Source of the DNA: Paracoccus shanxieyensis
GTDB taxonomy: Bacteria > Pseudomonadota > Alphaproteobacteria > Rhodobacterales > Rhodobacteraceae
Direction: 5' to 3'
Length of the DNA stretch: 64,000 nucleotides
Assembly: GCF_009711265.1 (NCBI RefSeq)
Contig: NZ_WMII01000002.1
Coordinates: 267,348 to 331,347 of the forward strand
How positions within the stretch are numbered: position 1 is the stretch's first letter; each line of letters opens with the position of its first letter. Shown here one piece after another: positions 35,117 through 44,006 of the stretch. The position numbers and the translations under genes were made by a program. The notes beneath the pieces were generated by a model. That model saw only the letters and a list, made by a program, of their open reading frames with translations, did not search any database and had not been told where the DNA came from.

Positions 35117-37705
35117 TTGACCGATGGCCCCGATCCAAGAACGGCACGGCGCGCCGTTGATCTGACCCGCGCAGGGATGCTGTGGGAAGAGATCGCGCGG
35201 GCGTTCTGGCCGCTGGGTCTGGTGATGGCCGTGGGCTTTGCGGCTTTGGCCTTTGGTGCTGCCGATCTGGTGGATGCGGGGCCGTTGCTGGGGCTTGCGG
35301 TTGCCGTTCTGTTGGTTGCCGTGGTTGCGGGGATCTGGGGCTATCGCCGCTTTCGCCGCCCGAGTTCCGAGGATGCGCGGGCGCGGGTGGATCTGACGCT
35401 GCCGGGGCGGCCCTTGTCGGCCTTGCGCGATCAGATGGCCGTTGGTGCCGGCGATCCGGGCGCGGATGCACTGTGGCAGGCGCATCTGGTGCAGATGCAG
35501 GATGCGGCGGGCAAGGCGCAGCCCGTGCGGCCCGATGCCCGGTTGCGCTGGCGCGATCCGGTCGGGCTGCGGTTCGTGGGCATGATCGCCTTGGTCATGG
35601 CGCTGATCTTTGCGCCGACCGGGCGGCTTGGTCAGGGGATCGCCGCCCTTGGGGCAACCTTTCGTCCGTCGCCTGACGAGCGTGCCTTGGGCGAGGTCGC
35701 GCCGTCATGGGAGGGCTGGGCCGAGCCTCCGGGCTATACCCGGCGTCCGACGATCTATCTGAACAATCTGCCCGAGGGCGCGCCTTTGGAGCTGCCGCAG
35801 GGCAGCAAGCTGAGCTTCCGGCTGTATGGCGAAGGCGGCGCGGTGACGCAGGATATCGGCGCGGCCGTGGCGGGCGATCCCGCGGCGCCCGAGTTCATGG
35901 CCGAGCGCAGTGGTGTCGTCGAGGTGGCCGGGCGGCAATTCGCGATTACCGTGATCCCCGATGCCGTCCCGCTGGTCGAGCCGGTGGTGCAGCCCGACCG
36001 CCGTGCCGATGGCCGCTTCGTCCAGCCGTTCCGGGCCGAGGACGACAATGGCATCGTATCGGGCCGGGCGCTGATCCGGCTGGACATGGCGGCGATCGAC
36101 CGCCGCTTCGGTCTGGCGATCGACCCCGAGCCGCGCGAGGACATCGCCATTGATCTGCCCATTCCCGCGACCGGCCAGCGCCGCGATCTGCGGGGCCAGT
36201 TGACGGCGGATCTGTCGCGTCACCCCTGGGCCAACCTGCCGGTCACGGTCTCGCTGGAGGTGCGGGACGGGATCGAGCAGACGGGCCGCTCGGCCCCGGT
36301 GTCGATGGTGCTGCCGGGGCGGCGGTTTTTCGATCCCTTGGCGGCGGCTCTGATCGAGCTGCGCCGCGATTTGCTGTGGTCGCGCGAGAATGCGGGCGAA
36401 AGCGCGCAGATGCTGCGGGCGATCAGCTGGCAGCCCGAGGGCTTCATGGACCCCGCGCTGGCCGAGGGTCTGCGGGGGATCATCGGCACGCTGGAGGGCG
36501 GGCCCTTGACCGAGGATGCGCGCAACCGCTTAGCGCAGGTGCTGTGGGATGCGGCGGTGCAGCTTGAGGATGGCGGTCTGGCCGATGCCTTGCAGCGCAT
36601 GCAGCAGGCGCAGGAGCGGCTGTCCGAAGCCATCCGCAACGGCGCCAGCCCCGATGAGGTGCAGCGCCTGATGGATGAACTGCGCGAGGCGACGGATGCC
36701 TATACCGATATGCTGGCCCAGCAGGGTCAGGAGGATCCCGCGCAGAAATTCGACCGCTCGGGTCAGCAGGGCCAGCAGATCACCGGCGACCAGATCCAGC
36801 AGATGATGGATGAGATCCAGCGCCTGATGAACGAGGGCCGCATGGCCGAGGCGCAGGAGCTTCTGGAGCAGTTCAACCGCATGATGGAGAACCTGCGCGT
36901 CACCCAAAGCCAAGGCGGCGAGGGCGAAGGCCAGCAGCGTCCGATGGACCAGTTGGGCGAGGCGCTGCGCGAGCAGCAGCGGCTGGCCGATGAGGCCATG
37001 CGCGAGATGCAGGACCAGTTCGGCCAGTGGCAGCCGCCCGGACAGCAGGGTCAGCAGGGCGAAGGCCAGCCGGGCCAAGGGCAGCAGGGCGAAGGGCAGG
37101 ATGGCCAGCAGCAGGGGCAGGGCCAAGGCCAAGGTCAAGGTCAAGGTCAAGGCGGCAGCCTGGCCGATCGCCAGCGCGCGCTGCGCGAGGATCTGGGCCG
37201 CCAGCGTGGTCTTCTGCCGGGCCGCGGCACGCCCGAGGGCCAGCAGGCGCGGCGCAATCTGGACGATGCGGGCCGTGCGATGGAAGAGGCCGAGCAGGCG
37301 CTGCGCGATGGCGATCAGACCGGCGCGATGGAGCGGCAGGCCGAAGCGATCCAGAACCTGCGCGAAGGCATGCGCGCCCTTGGCAACATGGCGCAGAACC
37401 AGCAGCAGGGCCAACCCGGTCAGCAGCAGGGGCAGGGCCAGCAGGACGGCCCGCAAGGTCAAGGCGATCAGAACGGGCCGCGCGGTCTGGCGCAGCCCTA
37501 TCAGGGCCAGCCGCAGACCGACCCGCTGGGCCGCTCGACCGAGGGCAATGGCAATACGCTGGGCGGTGGCAGCGATCTGGCCGAAGGCGTGGATCCGTCA
37601 CGGCGCGCCCGCGATCTGCAGGATGAGATCCGCCGCCGCAGTGGCGAACGCGACCGGCCCGAGGATGAGCGCGGCTATCTGGACCGGCTCTTGGAGAATT
37701 TCTGA
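35117..37705 (+). CDS. DUF4175 / TIGR02302-type large membrane-associated protein
   Basis: An 862-residue protein found in alphaproteobacteria, function not established. It has two or three hydrophobic segments in the first 190 residues, a folded middle part, and from about residue 470 a long Gln/Glu/Met-rich helical region (LQRMQQAQERLSEAIRN, IQQMMDEIQRLMNEGRM) ending in a Gln-Gly tract and the conserved C-terminus GYLDRLLENF. Start is TTG at 35117 with AAAGGG 6 nt before; no ATG precedes the conserved N-terminus. The Gln-Gly tract is encoded by a short hexamer repeat. Its last codons are repeated 250 bp downstream by a tandem duplication. Confidence 0.85.
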   Translation: MTDGPDPRTARRAVDLTRAGMLWEEIARAFWPLGLVMAVGFAALAFGAADLVDAGPLLGLAVAVLLVAVVAGIWGYRRFRRPSSEDARARVDLTLPGRPLSALRDQMAVGAGDPGADALWQAHLVQMQDAAGKAQPVRPDARLRWRDPVGLRFVGMIALVMALIFAPTGRLGQGIAALGATFRPSPDERALGEVAPSWEGWAEPPGYTRRPTIYLNNLPEGAPLELPQGSKLSFRLYGEGGAVTQDIGAAVAGDPAAPEFMAERSGVVEVAGRQFAITVIPDAVPLVEPVVQPDRRADGRFVQPFRAEDDNGIVSGRALIRLDMAAIDRRFGLAIDPEPREDIAIDLPIPATGQRRDLRGQLTADLSRHPWANLPVTVSLEVRDGIEQTGRSAPVSMVLPGRRFFDPLAAALIELRRDLLWSRENAGESAQMLRAISWQPEGFMDPALAEGLRGIIGTLEGGPLTEDARNRLAQVLWDAAVQLEDGGLADALQRMQQAQERLSEAIRNGASPDEVQRLMDELREATDAYTDMLAQQGQEDPAQKFDRSGQQGQQITGDQIQQMMDEIQRLMNEGRMAEAQELLEQFNRMMENLRVTQSQGGEGEGQQRPMDQLGEALREQQRLADEAMREMQDQFGQWQPPGQQGQQGEGQPGQGQQGEGQDGQQQGQGQGQGQGQGQGGSLADRQRALREDLGRQRGLLPGRGTPEGQQARRNLDDAGRAMEEAEQALRDGDQTGAMERQAEAIQNLREGMRALGNMAQNQQQGQPGQQQGQGQQDGPQGQGDQNGPRGLAQPYQGQPQTDPLGRSTEGNGNTLGGGSDLAEGVDPSRRARDLQDEIRRRSGERDRPEDERGYLDRLLENF
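37121..37150 (+). repeat. Five tandem GGYCAA hexamers in coding sequence
   Basis: Units GGCCAA, GGCCAA, GGTCAA, GGTCAA, GGTCAA encode alternating Gly-Gln. The length is a multiple of three, so slippage would change the length of the tract but keep the frame. Confidence 0.85.
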
Positions 37706-37920
37706 GCGTCAGCCGCCAAAGATCAGCCCATGCAGCCACAGCCGGGTCTGGTCGAGGCTGTGGCGCAGGCCAGAGAGCGCGCCGCCGCCATCCTCGGCTG
37801 CCATGCGCGGGGCCCATGCGCGGGGCCAGCGCGTAAAGCGCCAGCAGTCCTAGCGCCAGCATCACGGCCAGACCGAAGCCCATGGCGTAACCGCTGCGCG
37901 ACCGGCGCGGTTCGGCGGGC
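37671..37920. repeat. Tandem duplication, copy 1 (250 bp)
   Basis: This copy starts in the last 12 codons of the TIGR02302-type gene, crosses its stop and runs into what matches the 3' end of the convergent zinc-ribbon gene. Versus copy 2 it has a 13-bp inner duplication (CCATGCGCGGGGC) and about nine substitutions. The inner duplication breaks the zinc-ribbon frame, so this copy encodes only a dead fragment of that gene. Confidence 0.95.
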
Positions 37921-38157
37921 GCGGCTATCTTGACCGGCTGCTCGAGAATTTCTGAGCGTCAGCCGCCGAAGATCAGCCCATGCAGCCACAGCCGGGTCTG
38001 GTCGAGGCTGTGGCGCAGGCCAGAGAGCGCGCCGCCGCCATCCTCGGCTGCCATGCGCGGGGCCAGCGCGTAAAGCGCCAGCAATCCCAGCGCCAGCATC
38101 ACGGCCAGACCAAAGCCCATGGCGTAACCGCTGCGCGTCCGGCGCGGTTCGGCGGGC
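37921..38157. repeat. Tandem duplication, copy 2 (237 bp)
   Basis: This copy directly follows copy 1 and is about 96% identical by eye. It contains a second, separate GYLDRLLENF-stop sequence on the plus strand and the intact C-terminus of the zinc-ribbon protein on the minus strand. Confidence 0.95.
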
Positions 38158-38930
38158 GCGGCGGATTTTGTCGGGGCGGGTTTTGCGGGGGCGGGTTCGG
38201 GCGCGGTCAGGGTTTCGACCGGGATCGGGCGGTTGACCATGTCGGCCGCCTTCAGCACCGGGGCTGCGGGGCGGGTCAGGGTCGCGGCCAGCCGTGCGGC
38301 ATCGGGCAGGGGCGGGGTTTCGGTCTGCGCAGGTGCGGCTGATGTCTCGGCTTGGGCTTGGGCCTCTGCGGCGGCGTCTGCTTCCGCTTCGGCCTTGGCA
38401 TCGGCGCGGGCCAGCGCCTCGGCGTCCAGCGGCTCTCCGGGCAGGATCACGGTCGAGACCGGCCAGTCCGAGGCGGTCTCGGGCGGCGTGGCGATCAGGC
38501 GCTGTTCGGGCGCTTCGGTTTGGGGCGGCTCGTCTGCTGGTTGCGGGGCAGGCAGATCTGTCGCCGCAGTGGCAGGCGCATCAGGCTGGGGCGCGTCGGT
38601 CGCGGGAATGTGATCTGAACTGTCGGCACTTGCTCCCGGCCCGGCCTGACGGGCGGCCAGTTCGCGGGCGGTTTCCTCGCGCAGGACTTGCAGGATCGAA
38701 TCGTTCAACTGCCGGTTCAGCGCCGGGCGGGCCTGCGCGTCGTAATCGCCCCCGGCATCCGCTGCGTCCACAGCTATTGCGCCGGATTTGCTGGCGATTT
38801 GCGCGGGTCCGCCCTTGGGCTGATGCCAGACATGGGCGCAGGCCGAACACTCCACCTCGCGTCCCATGGCGGGGATCGCCGCATCGGGGATCTCATACTG
38901 GGCGTTGCAGCGGGGGCAGGTCAGGCGCAT
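37959..38930 (-). CDS. MJ0042-type zinc-ribbon, Pro/Ala-rich, single-pass membrane protein
   Basis: The 323-residue protein opens MRLTCPRCNAQYEIPDAAIP and has a second CSAC pair, an MJ0042 zinc ribbon. About 200 residues of Ala/Pro/Glu-rich linker follow, then a basic RRTRSGYAMG and a membrane segment near residue 285, with a short tail ending LWLHGLIFGG. Such proteins sit next to ftsE in Rhodobacterales; the role is unknown. It is divergent from ftsE. The C-terminal coding end is the second copy of a tandem duplication. The start at 38930 is chosen at the first residue of the zinc ribbon. Confidence 0.85.
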   Translation of the reverse strand: MRLTCPRCNAQYEIPDAAIPAMGREVECSACAHVWHQPKGGPAQIASKSGAIAVDAADAGGDYDAQARPALNRQLNDSILQVLREETARELAARQAGPGASADSSDHIPATDAPQPDAPATAATDLPAPQPADEPPQTEAPEQRLIATPPETASDWPVSTVILPGEPLDAEALARADAKAEAEADAAAEAQAQAETSAAPAQTETPPLPDAARLAATLTRPAAPVLKAADMVNRPIPVETLTAPEPAPAKPAPTKSAAPAEPRRTRSGYAMGFGLAVMLALGLLALYALAPRMAAEDGGGALSGLRHSLDQTRLWLHGLIFGG

Positions 38931-39057
38931 TCGGTTTTCTTTCTTGCCGGTCAGGATCGGGGGCGCGGTCCTGCCTCTCGTCTCGCATTCGCCGCCGGAC
39001 TGTTCTATCAAGCCCCGAACCGCGAGCCAAGAAGCCCGGAAAATAAGGGGGCCCCCA

Positions 39058-39732
39058 GTGATCGAGATGCAGAACCTGTCGTTTGGCTATAGCGGGGGCG
39101 AGCCGCTGCTGGCCGATATGACGCTGTCGCTGGCACCGGGGTCGTTTCATTTCCTGACCGGGCCGTCGGGGTCGGGAAAGACCAGCTTTCTGCGGCTGTG
39201 CTATGCCGATCTGCTGCCCACGGCGGGCAAGATGCTGGCCTTCGGGCAGGACGTGACGCAGCTGTCGCGCGACGGCATCGCCGCCTTGCGCCGCCGCGTC
39301 GGCGTCGTGCATCAGGATACGCAGTTTCTGGATCACCTGCCGGTTGCCGAAAACATCGCCATGCCGCTGATCGTCTCGGGCGAGGAGGTGGACATGCCCG
39401 CGCTTGGCGATCTGCTGTCATGGGTGCAGCTGACCGGCCACAGCCGCGCCATGCCCCCCGCGCTGTCGGGCGGAGAGCGTCAGCGCGCCGCCCTTGCCCG
39501 CGCCGTCATCATGTCGCCAGATGTCATCATCGCCGATGAGCCGACGGGCAATCTGGATTGGGACATGTCGATGCGGTTGCTGCAATTGCTGGTGGAACTG
39601 AACCGCTCGGGCAAGACGGTGCTGTTTGCCACGCATGATCTGAACCTGATCCGCGCGGCCAAGCAGCAGGTGCAGGCCCGCGTTCTTCGTATCGCCGGAA
39701 AGCGGCTGCAACTGGCAGGAGCCGACCTGTGA
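39058..39732 (+). CDS. ftsE: Cell-division ATP-binding protein FtsE
   Basis: FtsE with FtsX couples septal peptidoglycan hydrolysis to division. The 224-residue ATPase has Walker A GPSGSGKTS near residue 37, the Q-loop VHQDTQFLDHL, signature LSGGERQ near 137 and Walker B VIIADEPTGNLD. Starts at GTG with AAGGGGG before it; ATG at 39067 is an alternative. It overlaps ftsX. Confidence 0.93.
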   Translation: MIEMQNLSFGYSGGEPLLADMTLSLAPGSFHFLTGPSGSGKTSFLRLCYADLLPTAGKMLAFGQDVTQLSRDGIAALRRRVGVVHQDTQFLDHLPVAENIAMPLIVSGEEVDMPALGDLLSWVQLTGHSRAMPPALSGGERQRAALARAVIMSPDVIIADEPTGNLDWDMSMRLLQLLVELNRSGKTVLFATHDLNLIRAAKQQVQARVLRIAGKRLQLAGADL

Positions 39733-40658
39733 AACGATCCGACCTGAAATCCCTTGATCTTGCGGCATTGTGGCGGGGGCTGGTGCGGCCCGATGCCAGC
39801 GGCACGGATCGCGTGGTGCCGCCGACCGGGTTCACCGCGCAACTGACGCTGTTCTCCGCCGCCGCCATGGCGTTTCTGGCCGTCTTCGCGCTGGCACTGG
39901 CGCTGGCGACCGGGCGTCTGGCGGAGCGCTGGTCCACCGAACTGGCGCAGACCGTGACGGTGCGCATTGCCGCGCCGCCCGATCAGATCGACGACCAGAC
40001 CGTCGCCGTGATGGAATTGCTGAAAACCACGCCCGGCATTGCCGAGGCCAAGTTGCTGCCCGATTCCGAGGTCGAAAAGCTGCTGGAGCCGTGGTTCGGC
40101 CCCGATGTGCCGGTCGATGCGCTGCCGGTCCCGCGTCTGGTCGAGGTGACCGAGGCCGCGCAGGGCTTTGACGCCGACAGCCTGCGCCTGCGGTTGCAGG
40201 GCGAGGCGCCGGGCGCGGTGCTGGACGATCACACCCGCTGGCGCGAGCCGCTGGTGTCCGCCGCCACGCGCTTGCGCGTGCTGGGGCTGGTGTCGCTGGT
40301 GCTGATCGCGGCCACGGCGGGGGCGATGATCACGCTGGCGGCAAAAGCCTCGCTGGCGGCCAATGGGCAGGTGATCCGCGTGCTGCGGCTGATCGGGGCG
40401 CGCGACATCACCATCGCCACGGCCTTTGTGCGCCGCTTCACGCGCCGCGCGGCGCTTGGCGCCGGGGTCGGCACGCTGTTGGGCATGTTCGCGGTCTGGC
40501 TGCTGCCCGCCGCGGATGAGGCCGGGGCCTTTCTGACCGGGCTGGGCTTTCAGGGCTGGGGCTGGCTGTGGCCGGTGCTGATCCCGCCCGCCGCCGCCGC
40601 CATCGGTTTTGCCGCGACCCGCTGGGCATCGCTGAAAATGCTGCGCGAGGTGCCATGA
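39729..40658 (+). CDS. ftsX: Cell-division protein FtsX
   Basis: The 309-residue permease-like partner of FtsE. It has an N-terminal membrane segment near residue 45, a periplasmic domain of about 100 residues that contains the SEVEKLLEPW motif, and three C-terminal segments with RVLRLIGARDITIATAFVRR between them. Its GTG start overlaps the ftsE stop (GTGA) and its stop overlaps the plsC-like start (ATGA), so the three genes are translationally coupled. Confidence 0.92.
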   Translation: MKRSDLKSLDLAALWRGLVRPDASGTDRVVPPTGFTAQLTLFSAAAMAFLAVFALALALATGRLAERWSTELAQTVTVRIAAPPDQIDDQTVAVMELLKTTPGIAEAKLLPDSEVEKLLEPWFGPDVPVDALPVPRLVEVTEAAQGFDADSLRLRLQGEAPGAVLDDHTRWREPLVSAATRLRVLGLVSLVLIAATAGAMITLAAKASLAANGQVIRVLRLIGARDITIATAFVRRFTRRAALGAGVGTLLGMFAVWLLPAADEAGAFLTGLGFQGWGWLWPVLIPPAAAAIGFAATRWASLKMLREVP

Positions 40659-41443
40659 GCGCGTCCTATCGCCCCGGATCCGCGGGTGCGCTGGCTTGGC
40701 TGCGCACCGGGATCTATTACCTGTATATCGCGCTGGCGACGCTGGTGCTGGGGCTGTGGGGGCTGCCCCGCACGCTGCTGAACCCGGATCATGCCAACCG
40801 CGTCGCCAGCGTCTGGCTGGGCCAGATGATGGGGGCCGCCCGCATCATCATGGGCGTCAAGGTCGAGTTTCGCGGCACGCCGCCTGCGGGCGATCTGCTG
40901 ATCGCGGCCAAGCATCAAAGCTTTCTGGACATTCTGGCCATCGCGCAGGCCTGTCCGCGCCGCGCCTTCGTGATGAAGCGCGCGGTGCTGAACGTGCCGA
41001 TCATGGGGTGGTTCGCGCGCAAGGTCGGCTGCATCCCCATCGACCGGATGCGCGGCAAGGATGCCATCCGCCAGATCACCGCCGAAGTGACGGCGGCCCG
41101 CGCCCGCCCGCAGGGGCTGGGGCAGTTGATCTTTTACCCCGAGGGCACGCGCACGCTGCCCGGCACGACCGCGCCCTACAAGCCCGGCGTGACCATCGTG
41201 CAGCGCGTCACCGGCCTGCCCATCGTGCCGGTCGCGGCCAATTGCGGCATGTTCTGGCCCAAGCGCGGCTTTCCGATCCGTCCCGGCACGGCGGTGGTCG
41301 AATTCCTGCCGCCGATCCCCGCCGGGGGCGATGCCGCGGGCGCGCTGGTGCAGCTTGAACAGGTGATCGAGCCTGCCAGCATGACGCTGTTTTTGCAGGC
41401 CGGCGGCAGCGTGCCTGCGCCGGCGACGGTTTTGCCGGGCTGA
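40655..41443 (+). CDS. 1-acyl-sn-glycerol-3-phosphate acyltransferase (PlsC family)
   Basis: It acylates lysophosphatidic acid in phospholipid synthesis. The 262-residue protein has one or two N-terminal membrane segments, the HX4D motif in KHQSFLD near residue 88 and the EGTR motif in YPEGTRTLPG near 163, as in PlsC. The ATG at 40655 overlaps the ftsX stop. Exact acyl chain or head group is not told by the sequence. Confidence 0.9.
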   Translation: MSASYRPGSAGALAWLRTGIYYLYIALATLVLGLWGLPRTLLNPDHANRVASVWLGQMMGAARIIMGVKVEFRGTPPAGDLLIAAKHQSFLDILAIAQACPRRAFVMKRAVLNVPIMGWFARKVGCIPIDRMRGKDAIRQITAEVTAARARPQGLGQLIFYPEGTRTLPGTTAPYKPGVTIVQRVTGLPIVPVAANCGMFWPKRGFPIRPGTAVVEFLPPIPAGGDAAGALVQLEQVIEPASMTLFLQAGGSVPAPATVLPG

Positions 41444-41600
41444 AATTTCCGGCGGGTCATTGTGCTGCGGGAACGGGCACCCTATCTTTTGCCCGCCCGC
41501 ACAGCGTCCTTGTGCCGGGATCAGCTTTGACACCGGACGGAGATGCGCGACTGCCAGCGTGGCAGGCCAAGGCCGCGCCGGTTGACGATACGGAGGCGGC

Positions 41601-42542
41601 ATGGGCCCCATCATCGACATCGACCATCTCTCGAAACGCTATGACAGCGGCACCTTCGCGCTGAAGGACGTGTCGCTGCAAATGCAGGAAGGCGAGATTC
41701 TGGCGCTGCTTGGCCCGAACGGCGCTGGCAAGACGACGCTGATCTCGATCATCTGCGGACTGGTTCGGCCGACCGGGGGCACGGTGCGCGTCGGTGGGCA
41801 TGACATTCGCACCGACTGGCGCGCGGCGCGCAAGCTGATCGGCCTTGTGCCGCAGGAAATCGCGCTGGAACCCTTTGAAAAGGTCATCGACTGCGTGCGC
41901 TTCACCCGCGGCCTTTACGGCGAGCCGCAGGATGACGCCTATCTGGAGCAGCTTCTGCGCAGCCTTGCCTTGTGGGACAAGCGCGATGCCAAGACGCGCG
42001 AGCTGTCGGGCGGCATGAAGCGCCGCGTGCTGATCGCCAAGGCGCTGTCGCACCGGCCCAAGGTGCTGTTTCTGGACGAACCCACCGCAGGCGTCGACGT
42101 GGCCCTGCGCCGCGAGATGTGGCAGGTCGTGCGCGATCTGCGCGCTCAGGGTGTCACGATCATCCTGACCACGCATTATCTGGAAGAGGCCGAGGATATG
42201 GCCGACCGCATCGGCGTCATTCGCAAGGGTGAGTTGCTGCTGGTCAAGCCCAAGGACGAATTGATGGGCGAATTCGGCAAGAAGCGTCTGACCATCGCGC
42301 TGTATGAGCCGCTGGCCAGCCTGCCGCAGGATCTGCTGACGCGCGGCCTGACGCTTTCGGCGGACGGCATGCAGCTTTTCTATGATTATGACACGCGGGC
42401 CGAACGCACCGGCATCGCCCGCCTGCTGGGCGAGCTGACCAATCACGGCATCGCCGTGCGCGACGTGTCCACCACCCAAAGCAGCCTCGAGGACATCTTC
42501 ATGTCCCTTGTCGAGGACAACCCGCAGGAGGGCGCGGCATGA
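41601..42542 (+). CDS. ABC transporter ATP-binding protein (ABC-2 export type)
   Basis: The 313-residue ATPase has Walker [11 protein letters not shown] near residue 40, signature LSGGMKRRV near 138, Walker [14 protein letters not shown] near 155 and a C-terminal extension as in NodI/YadG-type exporters. It is coupled to the following permease through an ATGA overlap. Substrate is unknown; lipid-linked sugar or drug export are candidates. Confidence 0.94.
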   Translation: MGPIIDIDHLSKRYDSGTFALKDVSLQMQEGEILALLGPNGAGKTTLISIICGLVRPTGGTVRVGGHDIRTDWRAARKLIGLVPQEIALEPFEKVIDCVRFTRGLYGEPQDDAYLEQLLRSLALWDKRDAKTRELSGGMKRRVLIAKALSHRPKVLFLDEPTAGVDVALRREMWQVVRDLRAQGVTIILTTHYLEEAEDMADRIGVIRKGELLLVKPKDELMGEFGKKRLTIALYEPLASLPQDLLTRGLTLSADGMQLFYDYDTRAERTGIARLLGELTNHGIAVRDVSTTQSSLEDIFMSLVEDNPQEGAA

Positions 42543-43300
42543 ACTGGCAATCCGTCCGGGCGATCTTCGGTCACGAGATGGCGCGGTTTTTCCGCACGGT
42601 GTTTCAGTCGCTGGCCTCTCCGGTCCTGTCGACGGTCCTGTATTTCGTGGTCTTTGGCGCGGCCATCGGCGGGCGCATCCAGTCGGTCGAGGGCGTGGCC
42701 TATGGCGCCTTCATCGTGCCGGGTCTGATGATGCTGACCGTGTTGCAGCAATCGGTCAGCAATGCCAGCTTCGGCATCTATTTCCCGAAATTCTCGGGGA
42801 CGATCTATGAGTTTCTGGTCGCGCCCACCGGCTGGATCGAGGTCGCGCTGGGATTTGTCGGCGCGGCGGCGGCCAAGGCGGTGCTGATCGCGCTGGTGAT
42901 CCTGCTGACCAGTTTCTGGTTCAACGGCATCCACATTGCGCATCCCTTCTGGATGCTGGCTTTCCTGATCCTGACCGCGCTGGCGTTTTCGCTGTTGGGC
43001 TTCATCATCGGGCTGTGGGCCAAGTCCTTTGAACAGCTGCAGATTGTGCCGATGATGGTCATCACGCCCTTGGTGTTTCTGGGTGGCGCGTTCTATTCGG
43101 CCTCGATGCTGCCGCCGTTCTGGGAAGGCGTGGCGAAGCTGAACCCGGTGCTTTACCTGATCTCGGGTTTCCGCTGGAGCTTTTTCGACATTGCCGATGT
43201 GCCGGTCTTCACCTCGCTTTTCGCGGTGGCGGTGATGATCGTGGTCTGCATGGCGGTGATCCGCTGGATCTTCGCGACCGGCTGGCGGCTGAGGGAATAA
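42539..43300 (+). CDS. ABC-2 type permease
   Basis: The 253-residue partner with six membrane segments: [37 protein letters not shown], then [14 protein letters not shown] and [17 protein letters not shown], the ABC-2 signature. It is homologous in layout to the unpaired permease at 11043. Overlaps the ATPase gene by 4 bp. Confidence 0.93.
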   Translation: MNWQSVRAIFGHEMARFFRTVFQSLASPVLSTVLYFVVFGAAIGGRIQSVEGVAYGAFIVPGLMMLTVLQQSVSNASFGIYFPKFSGTIYEFLVAPTGWIEVALGFVGAAAAKAVLIALVILLTSFWFNGIHIAHPFWMLAFLILTALAFSLLGFIIGLWAKSFEQLQIVPMMVITPLVFLGGAFYSASMLPPFWEGVAKLNPVLYLISGFRWSFFDIADVPVFTSLFAVAVMIVVCMAVIRWIFATGWRLRE

Positions 43301-43405
43301 GGGCAGGGGCGGGGCCTTGCATGTGTTTGCAGGGTTGTCCGGGCTGGTGGTCCGGATCCGCTGCAGATCTGCGCGGCGTTCGGTGACCGGCGCAGGCCGT
43401 TGAAC

Positions 43406-43858
43406 TCAGCCCTGATACGCCCCGCACAACCGCGTCTGCGGGTCCAGCCGGACATATTCGCGTGCGGTGATCTTTTGCATCTTGATCGACTTGTTCCAGC
43501 CGCCGTTCCATTTCTGCAAGATGCCATTGCGGTAATAGCGCGCCATCATGTCGCCCACCATCGGCGGGATGAACTGGGTGTTCGGGATGCGGGGCGCGTG
43601 AAAGCCCACGAAGGCGTCCGGGCCAAGGCAGGCATTGGGCAGGGTGATATAGATCGTGCAGGCCGAGCGGCAATAGCCCCGGATCTCGACCCGGCGGCCC
43701 GAGCGGGCCAGCTCGTCGCGATATTGCATCGCCTTGACCACATTGCCGCCCTTGTTGTTCCAGATGACGATGGGCGCCTCGCGCGATTGGGCGGCGGCGG
43801 GCAGGGCCGGGGCAAGCAATGTCAGCAGAAGGGCTGCGAAAAGGGCGATGGCTTTCAT
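43406..43858 (-). CDS. ClpP-like-fold periplasmic protein (COG3904-like)
   Basis: A 150-residue secreted protein with a signal peptide (MKAIALFAALLLTLLAPALP, ending AAAQ). The mature part has NKGGNVVKAMQYRDELARSG, IRGYCRSACTIYIT and, 22 residues on, VGFHAPR. The layout of the small residues, a Ser in SACT and a His agrees with the Ser/His pair of ClpP-fold proteins described as predicted periplasmic proteins. Activity is not proved, and other readings are open. No good RBS is seen before the ATG at 43858. Confidence 0.65.
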   Translation of the reverse strand: MKAIALFAALLLTLLAPALPAAAQSREAPIVIWNNKGGNVVKAMQYRDELARSGRRVEIRGYCRSACTIYITLPNACLGPDAFVGFHAPRIPNTQFIPPMVGDMMARYYRNGILQKWNGGWNKSIKMQKITAREYVRLDPQTRLCGAYQG

Positions 43859-44006
43859 GTCGGGGCGGCTCGCATCAGACTGGGGCGACGGGGCATTGCA
43901 CCATGATTGCCATGTCCGCGCATCACATGCAAAATGACGTTCGGGTGTGGCCGGATGCGCTTCGCGCTTAACAACGGCCCCGCGCCGCACTATATGCCCA
44001 GCCATC

